This document shows positions 9,641 to 18,150 of a stretch of 64,000 nt of DNA, piece after piece; position 1 is the first letter of the stretch, and each line of letters starts with the position of its first letter. The position numbers were made by a program, and so were the translations under genes. Origin of the DNA: Actinoallomurus bryophytorum (GTDB lineage Bacteria; Actinomycetota; Actinomycetes; Streptosporangiales; Streptosporangiaceae). The stretch lies in the NCBI RefSeq assembly GCF_006716425.1, contig NZ_VFOZ01000001.1, forward strand, positions 1,116,001 through 1,180,000. The letters run 5' to 3'. The notes under the pieces are model-generated. The model saw only the letters and a list, made by a program, of their open reading frames with translations, did no database searches and had not been told where the DNA came from.

Positions 9641-10563
9641 CAGCCCTTACCTCCCGTCGCGCCCCGGTACAGACGGGAGCGCCAGCCGAGGACCAGGCCG
9701 ATGACGATCAGCTCGACGGCGCCCATGATCATGGCGATCGCCGAGGCCATCGAGTAGTCGTACTGCTCGAAGGCCGCGTGGAACGCCGCGATCGAGATCA
9801 CCCGGGTCTGCCCGGCCGGATCGCCGACCATGATCGCCGAGGGGAAGACCGAGAACGCCAGCACGAACGACAGGCAGAAGGTGATCCCCAGACCCGGTGC
9901 CAGCAGTGGCAGCGTGATGTACCGGAACCGCTGCCACCAGCCCGCGCCGAGCGTGGCCGCGGCCCGCTCCAGGGTGGGATCGATGCCGCTCAGATAGGAC
10001 AGCGTCAGCAGGAACGCGAACGGGAACCCGGAGATGATCAGCGAGAACAGCACGCCCCAGTAGTTGTGGGTGAACCGCACCGGGTGGTCGGCGATGCCCG
10101 CGTCCATGAGCAGCCGGTTCAGCCAGCCGGTCGGGCCCATGAACGCCAGCAGGCCCTCGGCGGTCAGCACCGTGCCTAGCGTGATCGGCACGACCAGGAT
10201 CGTGGTGATCGTCCGCTTGCCGCGGAACCTCCCCCGCATCCGGTACGCGATCGGCACCGAGGCGATGACGTTGAACAGGGCCGCCGGCAGGCTGAGCTTC
10301 AGCGTCGTCCAGATGGTGTCCCGCAGATAGGAGTCGGCGAAGAAGTTGTGGTAGTCGGCGAACGGGCCCGAGCCGTACCGCTGCACCGTCTCCGATCCGG
10401 GCTGCGGCTGGAAGGACAGCTGCAGCCCGTACACGAACGGATAGATGAACAGCGCCACGATGAAGATGACGGCCGGCAACAGGAGCAGCAGCGTACGGTC
10501 CATGCCACGGTCGGCCAGGCGATGCCGCAGCGCCATACGCGCCATGGACGCGTCGGCCGCCAT
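9640..10563 (-). CDS. ABC importer permease, PotB-type
   Basis: A 307-residue inner-membrane protein with a hydrophobic N-terminal segment (about 24-45), further transmembrane segments, and an EAA-like loop near ERAAATLGAGWWQRF. It is the first of two permeases and begins directly after the ATPase stop (TAGATG, no gap). The pair is expected to form the heterodimeric channel. Family resemblance is to PotB/CysTW-like permeases. All genes around it are translationally coupled, so it is part of the single long transcript starting upstream of lacI. Confidence 0.88.
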   Translation of the reverse strand: MAADASMARMALRHRLADRGMDRTLLLLLPAVIFIVALFIYPFVYGLQLSFQPQPGSETVQRYGSGPFADYHNFFADSYLRDTIWTTLKLSLPAALFNVIASVPIAYRMRGRFRGKRTITTILVVPITLGTVLTAEGLLAFMGPTGWLNRLLMDAGIADHPVRFTHNYWGVLFSLIISGFPFAFLLTLSYLSGIDPTLERAAATLGAGWWQRFRYITLPLLAPGLGITFCLSFVLAFSVFPSAIMVGDPAGQTRVISIAAFHAAFEQYDYSMASAIAMIMGAVELIVIGLVLGWRSRLYRGATGGKG

Positions 10564-11652
10564 CTAGCTCACCTCCGCGGGGGCCGCCGGACTCTCGGCC
10601 GCGAACACCAGCACCCGCTCCGGCGGCACCGACACCGTCACCCGGTCACCCGGGGCCAGGCGGGCGGCCGCACGCAGATGGAGCGGGGCGCCGGCCGCCG
10701 TACGCGCCTGGACCGCCTGCTCGCGGCCCTGGTACTCCACGACCTCGACGTCGACCTCCATGGCGTTCGGACCGTCGCCCACGGTGAAGTCCTCGGGCCG
10801 GATCGCGGCGACCGCGGTCTCGCCCAGGTCCTCGCGGCGCGTGCCGGTCAGGTCGCCGAGGACGACGGACTTGCCGGCGCCGGCACCCGAACCCGAGGTC
10901 ACCGGCAGTTCGAACTCGTTCCGGTAGCCCATGAACCCGGCCACGAAGCGGTTGGCGGGCTCGGTGTAGACCTCCTCCGGAGTGCCGACCTGCTGGACCC
11001 GCCCGTCCCGCAGGAGCACGAGCCGGTCGGCCAGGGAGAGCGCCTCCTCCTGGTCGTGGGTCACGTAGACCGTGGTGAGCCCTAGCGTCTGGTGGATGCG
11101 CTTGATCTCGGTGCGCATCTCCAGCCGCAGCTTCGCGTCGAGGTTGGACAGCGGCTCGTCCATGAGCACCAGCGCCGGCTCCATCACGATCGCGCGGGCG
11201 ATCGCCACGCGCTGCTGCTGGCCGCCCGACAGCTGGCCGGGGAACTTCGCGGCGTGGTCGCCGAGCTGGACGAGCGACAGCGCCTCGTCGACGCGCCGCC
11301 TGGACTCGGCCTTGGCGACACTCGCCATCCGCAGCCCGAACGCGATGTTGGCGCGCACCGACATGTGCGGGAAGAGCGCGTAGTTCTGGAAGACCATGCC
11401 GAAGCCGCGCTGTTCGGGCGGCACGGTGTCGATCCGCCGCTCGTCGAGCCAGATCGAGCCGCCGCTCAGCGGCAGCAGACCCGCCAGGCAGTTCAGCGCG
11501 GTCGACTTTCCACAGCCCGAAGGGCCGAGCAGCGCCACGAACTCCCCGCCCCTGATGGTCAGGTCGAGCCCCTCCAGGGCCGGCACACCCCCGAAGCCGC
11601 GGCTCACCTTGTCCAGCCGCAGCTCCGAGATCCTCGTGTCGGGACGCGTCAC
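10564..11652 (-). CDS. ABC importer ATP-binding protein, PotA-type
   Basis: A 362-residue ATPase. Walker [10 protein letters not shown] at 43-51, signature LSGGQQQ at 141-147, Walker B LVLMDEP at about 161-167 and the switch [12 protein letters not shown] follow in order, then a C-terminal TOBE-like domain. I start at the GTG at 11652, which overlaps the substrate-binding-protein stop by 4 nt; the frame is open much further upstream but that stretch is antisense-like. It energises the two permeases that follow. A large C-terminal regulatory domain of this kind is typical of PotA/UgpC-class importers. Confidence 0.9.
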   Translation of the reverse strand: MTRPDTRISELRLDKVSRGFGGVPALEGLDLTIRGGEFVALLGPSGCGKSTALNCLAGLLPLSGGSIWLDERRIDTVPPEQRGFGMVFQNYALFPHMSVRANIAFGLRMASVAKAESRRRVDEALSLVQLGDHAAKFPGQLSGGQQQRVAIARAIVMEPALVLMDEPLSNLDAKLRLEMRTEIKRIHQTLGLTTVYVTHDQEEALSLADRLVLLRDGRVQQVGTPEEVYTEPANRFVAGFMGYRNEFELPVTSGSGAGAGKSVVLGDLTGTRREDLGETAVAAIRPEDFTVGDGPNAMEVDVEVVEYQGREQAVQARTAAGAPLHLRAAARLAPGDRVTVSVPPERVLVFAAESPAAPAEVS

Positions 11653-12845
11653 TTGCGCACCTTTCCGCTGCCCACGGTGCGGTCCCACTGGTCGAACGCG
11701 GCGACCTGCTGCTCGGCCGGCAGCGAGGTCTCCTTGGGGAACTTGGCGATCCACTGGTCGTACTCGGGGCGGCCGAACTGCTGGATGACCTGCTGGGACT
11801 TCGGCGGGGCCATCTGCACGGTGACGCCGTTGACGGCGGGGCCCGGGTAGAAATAGCCGGTGTCGTAGGCCTTGGCCTGCTGCTGCGGCGTCAGCATCCA
11901 CTTGAGGAGCTGCAGGTCCGCGGACAGCACGTCGGCGGAGACCCCCGTCGGCACGACGCCGTACTGCGCGTCGGTGACCCAGTGCATGCCCTTGAGGTAG
12001 GCGACCTTGTCACCGGCCGGCACCTGGCCGAGCGCCCGCGGGTTGATGTCCCAGCCCGTGGTGGAGGCGATGATGTCGGCCGACCCGTTGGCGAGGTTGG
12101 CCATCGTCTCCGACGTCTTGGAGGGGTAGTAGTCGACGTACTTGCTGAGCTCCTGGAGGTACGCCCAGGTCTTGGTCCAGCCGGCCTTGGGGTCCTTGGG
12201 GTTACTGTCCCCGAGGATGTAGGGCAGGCCCATCAGCAACGTACGGCCCGGGCCGGAGTTGGCGGGGCGGGCGTACTGGAACTTCTTCGGGTGTGCCTTG
12301 GCCCAGGCGAGCAGGTCCTGCGCGGTGGCCGGCGGCTTGGTCACCGTCTTGGGGTTGTACTCGATCAGCGGCCCGGACGGGTAGTACACGACCTCGACGC
12401 CGTGGCCCTGGGCCAGCTCCTGCATCTTCGCCGCGGGCGGCAGGTAGTTCGCGTTCCCGAGACGGCTCGCGTAGTCGTCGGTCTTGACCCACAGTTTCTG
12501 GGAGATGCCCGCCGCGAGGCCGTCGGTGCCAGTGAGGACCAGGCCGATCTGCACCTGCCCGGCGCTCTGCTGCGCCTTGATCTTTCCGGGCAGCTCCGGC
12601 GCGGTCGCGGTGGTGTACGTGACCTTCTTGATCACCTTGGGATGCGTCTTGACGAACTCGTCGATCATCCCCTTCGTGAGCTGGAGGTTGCCCGCGACGT
12701 CGATGATGTTGAGCGTCACGGCCTTCTTCGGGTTGTCCGGGACCGAGTTCGGGGAAAGGTCCTTGGCCCCGCCTCCGGAGCTCGGTGAGCCGCACGCGCC
12801 CACCAGGACGAACACCGCCGCGAGGCTCAGACTCTTAACGCGCAT
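11649..12845 (-). CDS. Extracellular solute-binding lipoprotein
   Basis: A 398-residue periplasmic-type binding protein (family 1) with a lipoprotein signal: hydrophobic residues 5-15 and a lipobox ending in Cys18 (VGAC). The mature domain contains ANGSADI and YPSGP-type stretches seen in iron/polyamine/thiamine-class binding proteins. The ATG at 12845 has AAGGTGA upstream and follows the lacI stop by 8 nt. It should capture the substrate outside the membrane and deliver it to the PotBC-type permeases. Given the downstream ManD, UxaA and UxuB enzymes, the ligand is probably a uronate, aldonate or a small glycoside of one. Confidence 0.87.
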   Translation of the reverse strand: MRVKSLSLAAVFVLVGACGSPSSGGGAKDLSPNSVPDNPKKAVTLNIIDVAGNLQLTKGMIDEFVKTHPKVIKKVTYTTATAPELPGKIKAQQSAGQVQIGLVLTGTDGLAAGISQKLWVKTDDYASRLGNANYLPPAAKMQELAQGHGVEVVYYPSGPLIEYNPKTVTKPPATAQDLLAWAKAHPKKFQYARPANSGPGRTLLMGLPYILGDSNPKDPKAGWTKTWAYLQELSKYVDYYPSKTSETMANLANGSADIIASTTGWDINPRALGQVPAGDKVAYLKGMHWVTDAQYGVVPTGVSADVLSADLQLLKWMLTPQQQAKAYDTGYFYPGPAVNGVTVQMAPPKSQQVIQQFGRPEYDQWIAKFPKETSLPAEQQVAAFDQWDRTVGSGKVRK

Positions 12846-12853
12846 CTGGGGAT

Positions 12854-13852
12854 TCACCTTCCAGTCGGATCGGGCGGTACGGCTGTCGACGCCCGCACGA
12901 TCAGCTGACATTCGAGTTCCCGGCGAAGATCCCCCGCTTCGGCGCCGGTGACGGACAGGAGGCTGAGGAGCAGGTCGACGGCCGCACGGCCCGCTCGTTC
13001 GTTCTGCAGGGACACGGACGTCAACGGCGGGGTGGCCATGCCCGCCATCGCGATGTCGTCGAACCCGACGACGCTCATCTGCCGGGGCACGGACACGCCC
13101 CGGTCGGCCAGCCGGGACATCACCCCGAGCGCCATCAGGTCGTTGTACGCGATGATCGCCGTCACGCCCTCGGCGAGCGCGAGGTCGGCCGCATGTGGCC
13201 CGCCGTCGAAACGCGGCGCGAACGGGCCCAGCTCCACGATCTCGATGCCCTCGCGAGCCGCACGGCGCAGTCCGCGCCGGCGCTCCCGGTTGGACCACGA
13301 GGTACGCGGACCGCTCAGGTAGGCGACCTTGCGGTGTCCGAGAGCGGCGAGATGATCGACGGCCTGCCGCATCCCGCCCGCCGCGTCCATGGTCACGGCC
13401 GCGTGGCCACGGACCTGGCGGTTGATGAACACCAGGGAGGTCGTGCCGACCACCCGCTCGAGCTGGGTCGCCGACATGCGTGACGAGCAGAGGATGACAC
13501 CGTCGACCTGCTTGGCCATGGCCTGGACGAGCGCCATCTCCTCCGCGGGGTTCTCGTCGCAGTCCGCGAGGAACACCGCGTAGTCGGCCTCGCGGGCGCG
13601 CGCCTGGACCCCCTTAAGCACGTTGGGAAAGAAGGGGTTGGACAGGTCGGGGACGATCACTCCGAGGTTTCCGGTCTTGCCGGTGATCAGTCCCCGTGCG
13701 GCGCGGTTCGGGCGGTAGCCCAGCCGCTCCGCGGTGGCGAGCACGTAGTGCCGGGTCTCGTCCTTCACCATCTCCGGCACGGTGAACGCACGGGACACGG
13801 TGGACACCGAGACCCCCGCCTCACGGGCGACGTCCTAGATGGTTACCGGCAC
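12854..13852 (-). pseudogene. LacI-family repressor interrupted by an in-frame TAG
   Basis: The protein body is a normal LacI/GalR repressor: STVSRAF recognition helix, NRAARGL hinge, then a sugar-binding domain with VIVPDLSNPFF and VGFDDIAMAG. From the natural start, GTG at 13852 (AAGGAG 7 nt upstream at 13860-13865), the frame reads M-P-V-T-I, then TAG at 13835-13837, then DVAREAGVSVSTVSRA in the same frame. The stop replaces the codon after the Ile in the conserved TI-x-DVA helix. Re-initiation at GTG 13807 would give 317 residues lacking the first half of the helix-turn-helix. DNA binding is therefore probably lost unless the stop is suppressed or is a sequencing error. Confidence 0.8.
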
Positions 13853-13885
13853 CACGAAACTCCTTGACGCATGAGATTGAGTGAA

Positions 13886-13914
13886 AGACTGCAATCCTTT
13901 GCAGAAGCCGTCAA
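13886..13914 (-). promoter_or_regulatory. Promoter and LacI-type operator of the uronate operon
   Basis: On the minus strand a TTGACG -35 (13914-13909) is followed after 17 nt by CAGTCT, a weak -10. The spacer holds a 16-bp inverted repeat, CTGCAA-N4-TTGCAG in its + strand reading, at 13889-13904. A repressor bound there would block polymerase directly. It lies 34 nt upstream of the lacI start, so the repressor would control itself and all eight genes behind it. Confidence 0.6.
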
Positions 13915-13945
13915 TGTAGCCTTTTGGGTATAAAACCCTTACTTG

Positions 13946-14536
13946 CTACCCGCCGCCGAGAAGAATTCTGGTGTTGTCCCAGCCCTCGAGCCCGGGATCG
14001 AGGCGTGACAGGTCCTCCGGCGCGCGAAGCCGGTGCCAGCCGGGCCCGGAGCGTACGGCTCCCGGGAGCCCGGCGGCGGCACGCAGCCGGCCGGGGGCGT
14101 CCGGGGTGTCGAGATCGATCTCCTTGAGCCACGGTGGGGCCGGCAGCCGGGCGGCCAGGGCCACGAGGCCGCCGTCCTTGGCCGGGCAGATCGCGACCTC
14201 ACCGCTCCCGAGGGCGCGGAAGAGCTTGCCGAGCAGCAGGGGCGGCAGGTCGGGTGCGTCGTGGGCGACGACGGCCACCTGGTCGGCGCCGAGATCGGCG
14301 AGCTGGCCGAGCAGCGCCTCCAGCCCGGTGGTCAGCACCACCCGGGTGCCCGGCCAGGTGATGGCCTCGGCGTCCTCGTCGGGCTCGGTCAGCGCGAGGA
14401 CGGGCGTGACGAACTCCAGCCCGGCGACCACCTCGTAGGTGTCCTCCAGCATGGCGAGCCGGAACTCCGCGGGGTCGGCGCCGGGCGGGGTCGCGACCGC
14501 GCGCCCGGCGAGGACCGCGACGAAGCGGGAGCTCAC
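13946..14536 (-). CDS. DUF2064 / nucleotidyltransferase-like protein
   Basis: A 196-residue protein starting at a GTG that overlaps the upstream metallopeptidase stop (GTGA). The centre reads AVVAHDAPDLPPLLLGKLFR and CPAKDGGLVALA, the pattern of the DUF2064 glycosyltransferase-A-like fold, in which the Asp-x-Pro and DGG motifs contact nucleotide and metal. The usual N-terminal part is short here. Function is unknown; related proteins are annotated as arsenosugar-type glycosyltransferases or guanylyltransferase-like. Coupling with the YgjP-type peptidase is the only context. Confidence 0.6.
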   Translation of the reverse strand: MSSRFVAVLAGRAVATPPGADPAEFRLAMLEDTYEVVAGLEFVTPVLALTEPDEDAEAITWPGTRVVLTTGLEALLGQLADLGADQVAVVAHDAPDLPPLLLGKLFRALGSGEVAICPAKDGGLVALAARLPAPPWLKEIDLDTPDAPGRLRAAAGLPGAVRSGPGWHRLRAPEDLSRLDPGLEGWDNTRILLGGG

Positions 14537-15063
14537 GTGACGGGCTCTCCGTCTTCGAGCGGCAGGCCTGCGGTCGCGGCGACGCCTTCGAGGTAGCCGC
14601 GGGCGCGCTCGGTCTTGGGGTAGCGGTTGACCAGTTTCCAGAACGCCGGTCCGTGACCGGGCTCGATGAGGTGCGTGAGCTCGTGCAGGAGGACGTAGTC
14701 GACGACCCAGGCGGGCATCCCGCGGAGCTGGGCCGACAGCCGGATGGTGCCGTCTTCGGGAGTGCAGGAGCCCCAGCGGCTGTGCTGGTTGCCGACCCAG
14801 CGCACACTGGCGGGCGCGACCAGCCCGTCGAGGTAGCGCTGGGAAAGCTCCCGCGCACGGTCGAACAGGACGGCGTCGCTCGGATGCCGGCGTTGCTCGC
14901 GCCTCGCGAGCCGCTCCAGCACCATCGTGATCCATTCTTGCTCTTCGGCGGCGCTCAGCCCGGCCGGCATCATCACGACCGTTTTGTCACCGTCGCGGCG
15001 CGCGGTGACCGTGCGGCGGCGCCGCGCGCTGCGACGGACTTCTATCTCGCCTGTGGGGGGCAC
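14533..15063 (-). CDS. YgjP-type M48-like metallopeptidase
   Basis: A 176-residue protein of the YgjP/DUF45 family. The zinc motif HELTH lies in LLHELTHLIEPGHGPAFW, with the third His in the GHGPAFW segment, preceded by the family signature SRWGSC. It has no membrane segment, so it is cytoplasmic, unlike HtpX-type M48 enzymes. The natural substrate is unknown; the family is common next to helicase genes. Its 3' end overlaps the DUF2064 gene. Upstream lies a 316-bp gap rich in DnaA-box-like sequences. Confidence 0.85.
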   Translation of the reverse strand: MPPTGEIEVRRSARRRRTVTARRDGDKTVVMMPAGLSAAEEQEWITMVLERLARREQRRHPSDAVLFDRARELSQRYLDGLVAPASVRWVGNQHSRWGSCTPEDGTIRLSAQLRGMPAWVVDYVLLHELTHLIEPGHGPAFWKLVNRYPKTERARGYLEGVAATAGLPLEDGEPVT

Positions 15064-15379
15064 CGTAGCACCGTACCGAAAACTTTGTTTTCTCCACAGG
15101 GGGTGGATCGCATCGATGCAGGTAGAACCCAGGTAATTGGTTCATCCCCAGGACTATCCACACCCTTGTGCTCAGCCTGTCCACAGCGACACTCCGCCCC
15201 GTCCCCACCGGTTCCCCAACATCGTCCACAGGGTTTCGTTGACGCCTCTCGTGCTCCGCTCCTACCGTCACGCGAACCGGGGGTCCCCGCGGCGCACGGA
15301 TCGGCGGCCGACTGGGAAGGGCGGCGGCAGGTCCGGCGCACGGGGGCTTTCCGGGCGCGCCGGGCCGGAGTGAACGGGC
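15064..15379. other. Intergenic region with a cluster of DnaA-box-like sites
   Basis: No gene is supported here. On the + strand it carries TTCTCCACA (15090-15098), CTATCCACA (15154-15162), CTGTCCACA (15177-15185) and TCGTCCACA (15222-15230), each one or two mismatches from the actinobacterial DnaA box TTGTCCACA, all in the same direction within 141 bp. Weaker CCCCA-ending variants lie between them. No dnaA, dnaN or gyrB is nearby, so this is not the usual replication origin. Confidence 0.45.
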
Positions 15380-16168
15380 TCAGCGGCCGGTGAACCTCGG
15401 GGCACGCCTCTCGCGCTGGGCGGCGATCCCTTCGGCGAGATCGTCCGAGGCCATGGTCACGGGCTGGGCGAGCGACTCCCACCGCAGCGCCGCCTCCAGG
15501 CTCGGCTGGCCGCCATCGGCCAGGGCGGCCTTGGTCAGCCGGGTGGCGACCGGCGCCCGCTCGGCGATCTCCGCGGCGACGCCGAGCGCCTCGTCGAGGA
15601 CCTCCTCGCGCGGCACCGCGCGGTTGACCAGGCCATGCGACGCGGCCTGCGCTCCGGTGACCACGCGGCCGGTGAAGAGCATCTCGCGTGCCAGCGGCAG
15701 CCCGCCCGCCTCGGGCAGGAGGTAGGTGGCGGCCATTCCGGGGTGGATGCCGAGCCGGGTGAAGGGCGCGACCAGCTTGGCGTCCGCGGCGGCGTACCTC
15801 AGGTCGCAGGCGAGCGCGAGGCAGAGGCCCGCGCCGACGGCGGCGCCGTTGACCGCGGCGACGGTGGGGACCTCCAGCGACCGGATCGACAGCCAGGTGC
15901 GGTAGAAGCCGAGCATGTGATCACGGAGCGGGGCCACCTCGACCTCGCCTCGTTCGGCGATCCAGGCCAGGTCACCTCCGGAGGAGAAGGCGGTGCCGGC
16001 ACCGGTCACGACCACGCACCGCAGTCCCGCGTCGTCTCGCAGATCCGCGATGACCTCGCGCCAGGCGGCCGTCATCGCGTCCGACATCGCGTTGCGACGC
16101 GCCGGGTCGTTGAGGGTCAGCAGGACGACTCCGTCGGCACGCCGGTCCACCAGTAGCTCTTCGCTCAT
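15380..16168 (-). CDS. Enoyl-CoA hydratase/isomerase-family protein
   Basis: A 262-residue crotonase-fold protein. The oxyanion-hole loops are visible as GTAFSSGGDLAWI and NGAAVGAGLCLALACD, with TRLGIHPGMAATYLLP after them. The second loop normally supplies one catalytic Glu; here LGIHPGM has His at the position where hydratases commonly have a Glu-containing stretch, so hydration itself is uncertain and an isomerase or other crotonase activity is possible. I start at ATG 16168, which gives the usual family length; no strong ribosome site is seen and the mRNA may be near-leaderless. It is divergent to the ABC1 kinase gene. Confidence 0.8.
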   Translation of the reverse strand: MSEELLVDRRADGVVLLTLNDPARRNAMSDAMTAAWREVIADLRDDAGLRCVVVTGAGTAFSSGGDLAWIAERGEVEVAPLRDHMLGFYRTWLSIRSLEVPTVAAVNGAAVGAGLCLALACDLRYAAADAKLVAPFTRLGIHPGMAATYLLPEAGGLPLAREMLFTGRVVTGAQAASHGLVNRAVPREEVLDEALGVAAEIAERAPVATRLTKAALADGGQPSLEAALRWESLAQPVTMASDDLAEGIAAQRERRAPRFTGR

Positions 16169-16383
16169 GATCGGAGGGTATTGGGCCTGCTCGGAGAGGG
16201 CAGTGAGAAAGCACACACTTACCCTGTTGTCCAGTTCACCTATGCTCACAAGTGCAAGCGGTGAAGTTCTGGCGTACATCGGTATAGACGCGTTACGTCT
16301 CTCCCGGACAATGAAGACGACGTGGTCCGACCGGACCTCCAGCCCCAGCAACCTCGCGGATGCGCGAACAAGCAGGTAGGCGA

Positions 16384-17721
16384 ATGAGCGATCTCCCCCG
16401 TCGCGCCGTGACCCGGACCGCCAAACTGGCGTCCCTCCCGATCGGCTTCGCCGGGCGTACGGCGCTCGGTGTCGGCAAGCGCACGTTCGGCAAGTCCGCC
16501 GAGCTGGTCGCCGTCGAGATCCAGCAGCGCACCGCCGAGCAGCTGTTCAAGGTGCTCGGTGAGCTCAAGGGCGGGGCGATGAAGCTCGGCCAGATGCTGT
16601 CGATCTTCGAAGCCGCACTGCCGCCGGAGATCGCGGGTCCTTACCGTGCGACGCTCACCCGGCTGCAGGAGGCGGCGCCGCCGCTGCCCGCCAGGACCGT
16701 TCACCGGGTCCTGGCCGAGGGGCTCGGCGAGGACTGGCGGGAGCTGTTCGACGAGTTCGACGACCGGCCCGCCGCGGCGGCCTCGATCGGCCAGGTCCAC
16801 AAGGCGGTCTGGCACGACGGCCGTACGGTCGCGGTGAAGGTGCAGTACCCCGGCGCCGGACAGGCGCTGCTGAGCGACTTCAACCAGCTCGCACGGCTGA
16901 GCCGGCTGTTCTCCGCGCTGATGCCCGGGCTCGACATGAAGTCGATGCTGGCCGAGCTCAAACAGCGCGTCAGCGAGGAGCTCGACTACACGGTCGAGGC
17001 GGACTCACAGCGCGCCTTCGCCGCGGCGTACGCCGATGATCCCGACATCTACGTCCCGCAGGTCGTCGACCAGTCCGGCCACGTGCTCGTCACCGAGTGG
17101 ATGGACGGCACTCCGCTCTCGGCGATCATCACGGGCGGCACCCAGGAGCAACGCGACCACGTGGGCCTGCTGTACTGCCGGTTCCTGTTCTCCGGGCCGG
17201 CGCGGTGCGGCCTGCTCCACGCCGACCCGCACCCGGGCAACTACCGGCTGCTCGACGACGGCCGCCTCGGGGTCATCGACTTCGGCGCCGTCGACCGGCT
17301 GCCGGGCGGTTTCCACCGGCGCATCGGGGTGCTCATGCGCATCGGCACACTTCTCGACATCGACCAGATCGTGGATGCCCTGCGCGAGGAGGGCTTCATC
17401 CGCGAGGGCGTGGAGATCGACCCGGAGTCGCTGCAGTCGTTCATCGTGCCGATCACCCAGCCGCTGATCGAGGACAATTTCAAGTTCAGCCGCGAGTGGC
17501 TGCGCCAGGAGTTCGCACGGGTCACCGACCTGCGGCCGACCAACGTCGTACGCCAGCTGAACCTCCCGCCGTCGTATGTGCTGATCCACCGCGTGGTGGC
17601 CGCGGGCACGGGCGTGCTGTGCCAGCTCGAGGCGGAGGGCCCGTTCCGTGGCGAGGCGCTGCGCTGGGTGCCCGGCTTCGCCGATGACGACCCGACCGGT
17701 GAGGAAGAGATCGCCAGCTGA
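16384..17721 (+). CDS. ABC1/AarF (UbiB-like) atypical kinase
   Basis: A 445-residue protein with all ABC1 hallmarks: the KxGQ motif (KLGQ, 67-70), the Ala-rich loop AAASIGQVH (about 130-138), Lys152 in VKVQYPG, HADPHPGN as catalytic loop and VIDFGAVD as metal loop. Family members are ATPases that support isoprenoid-lipid and quinone metabolism at the membrane. The ATG at 16384 is preceded by AGGTAGG; an in-frame start eight codons earlier is less likely. A tiny zinc-ribbon gene and whiB7 follow on the other strand. The same neighbour pair (Rv3197 and whiB7) is known from M. tuberculosis. Confidence 0.88.
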   Translation: MSDLPRRAVTRTAKLASLPIGFAGRTALGVGKRTFGKSAELVAVEIQQRTAEQLFKVLGELKGGAMKLGQMLSIFEAALPPEIAGPYRATLTRLQEAAPPLPARTVHRVLAEGLGEDWRELFDEFDDRPAAAASIGQVHKAVWHDGRTVAVKVQYPGAGQALLSDFNQLARLSRLFSALMPGLDMKSMLAELKQRVSEELDYTVEADSQRAFAAAYADDPDIYVPQVVDQSGHVLVTEWMDGTPLSAIITGGTQEQRDHVGLLYCRFLFSGPARCGLLHADPHPGNYRLLDDGRLGVIDFGAVDRLPGGFHRRIGVLMRIGTLLDIDQIVDALREEGFIREGVEIDPESLQSFIVPITQPLIEDNFKFSREWLRQEFARVTDLRPTNVVRQLNLPPSYVLIHRVVAAGTGVLCQLEAEGPFRGEALRWVPGFADDDPTGEEEIAS

Positions 17722-17736
17722 GAGCCCGTGCTCCGG

Positions 17737-17889
17737 CTACCAGTAGGCCGGGTCCAGGCGGCCTTCGATCGAGCGGAGGTTGTCCCGGCTACAGCGGTCG
17801 CACAGGTGCTGCGCGCCCCGCTCGGTCACATCGGTGGTCCAGCCGAGCGGTGACTCGGCGGTGACTCCACATGACGTACAGCTGACCAT
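17737..17889 (-). CDS. 50-residue zinc-ribbon protein
   Basis: A short frame from ATG 17889 (GAGGGGG about 9 nt upstream) to TAG 17737. It has two Cys pairs, CTSC near the N-terminus and CDRC about 30 residues later, the spacing of a small zinc ribbon. It ends in DPAYW. It has no other domain. It sits tail to tail with the ABC1 kinase, 15 nt from that stop. I do not know a function; a metal-binding adaptor is possible. Codons are typical of the genome, with GC-rich third positions. Confidence 0.65.
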   Translation of the reverse strand: MVSCTSCGVTAESPLGWTTDVTERGAQHLCDRCSRDNLRSIEGRLDPAYW

Positions 17890-18081
17890 TCCGTGCTGCC
17901 CCCTCTGTCGGCCTCACCCAAGCATCACCGATTCGCCCCGCGACCGGAAGCGGAACGCGGTGACGTTGGCCAATGCCTTGCCCCCACCAGGGCATCCCAA
18001 CCGCTGGAGCCGGCCGGCGCACGATTCGCTCGCCTGCCCCTCCCCGCGAGCCGCCGGGCTCCGGGGCCGTGGAAACGACGA

Positions 18082-18110
18082 GGACCCCCGGCCGTTGGTG
18101 CCGGGGGTCC
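18082..18110 (-). terminator. Terminator after the whiB7 unit
   Basis: A perfect 11-bp inverted repeat GGACCCCCGGC / GCCGGGGGTCC with a 7-nt loop. It lies 41 nt beyond the stop of the small basic gene at 18151, so it would end the whiB7 transcript. No clear T-run follows on the minus strand, as is usual for actinomycete hairpin terminators. Confidence 0.65.
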
Positions 18111-18150
18111 CGTTTCCTCTGGGAGGCGTGTCAGCTTCTCGGTGAGGCCG

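Noticed and set aside
13856-13945. Rest of the XRE/DUF5753 gene on the far side of the uronate operon
   Set aside because: I looked for the missing C-terminal part beyond lacI and found only promoter sequence, so a simple insertion leaving both halves is not supported.
15064-15379. Chromosomal replication origin
   Set aside because: DnaA-like boxes are present but dnaA, dnaN, gyrB and rpmH are not nearby and the boxes are few and imperfect. Kept only as a possible DnaA-binding cluster.
14936-15482. Short open frames in the gap upstream of the YgjP gene
   Set aside because: No ribosome sites, no homology, poor codon pattern; the region is better explained by DnaA-box-like repeats.
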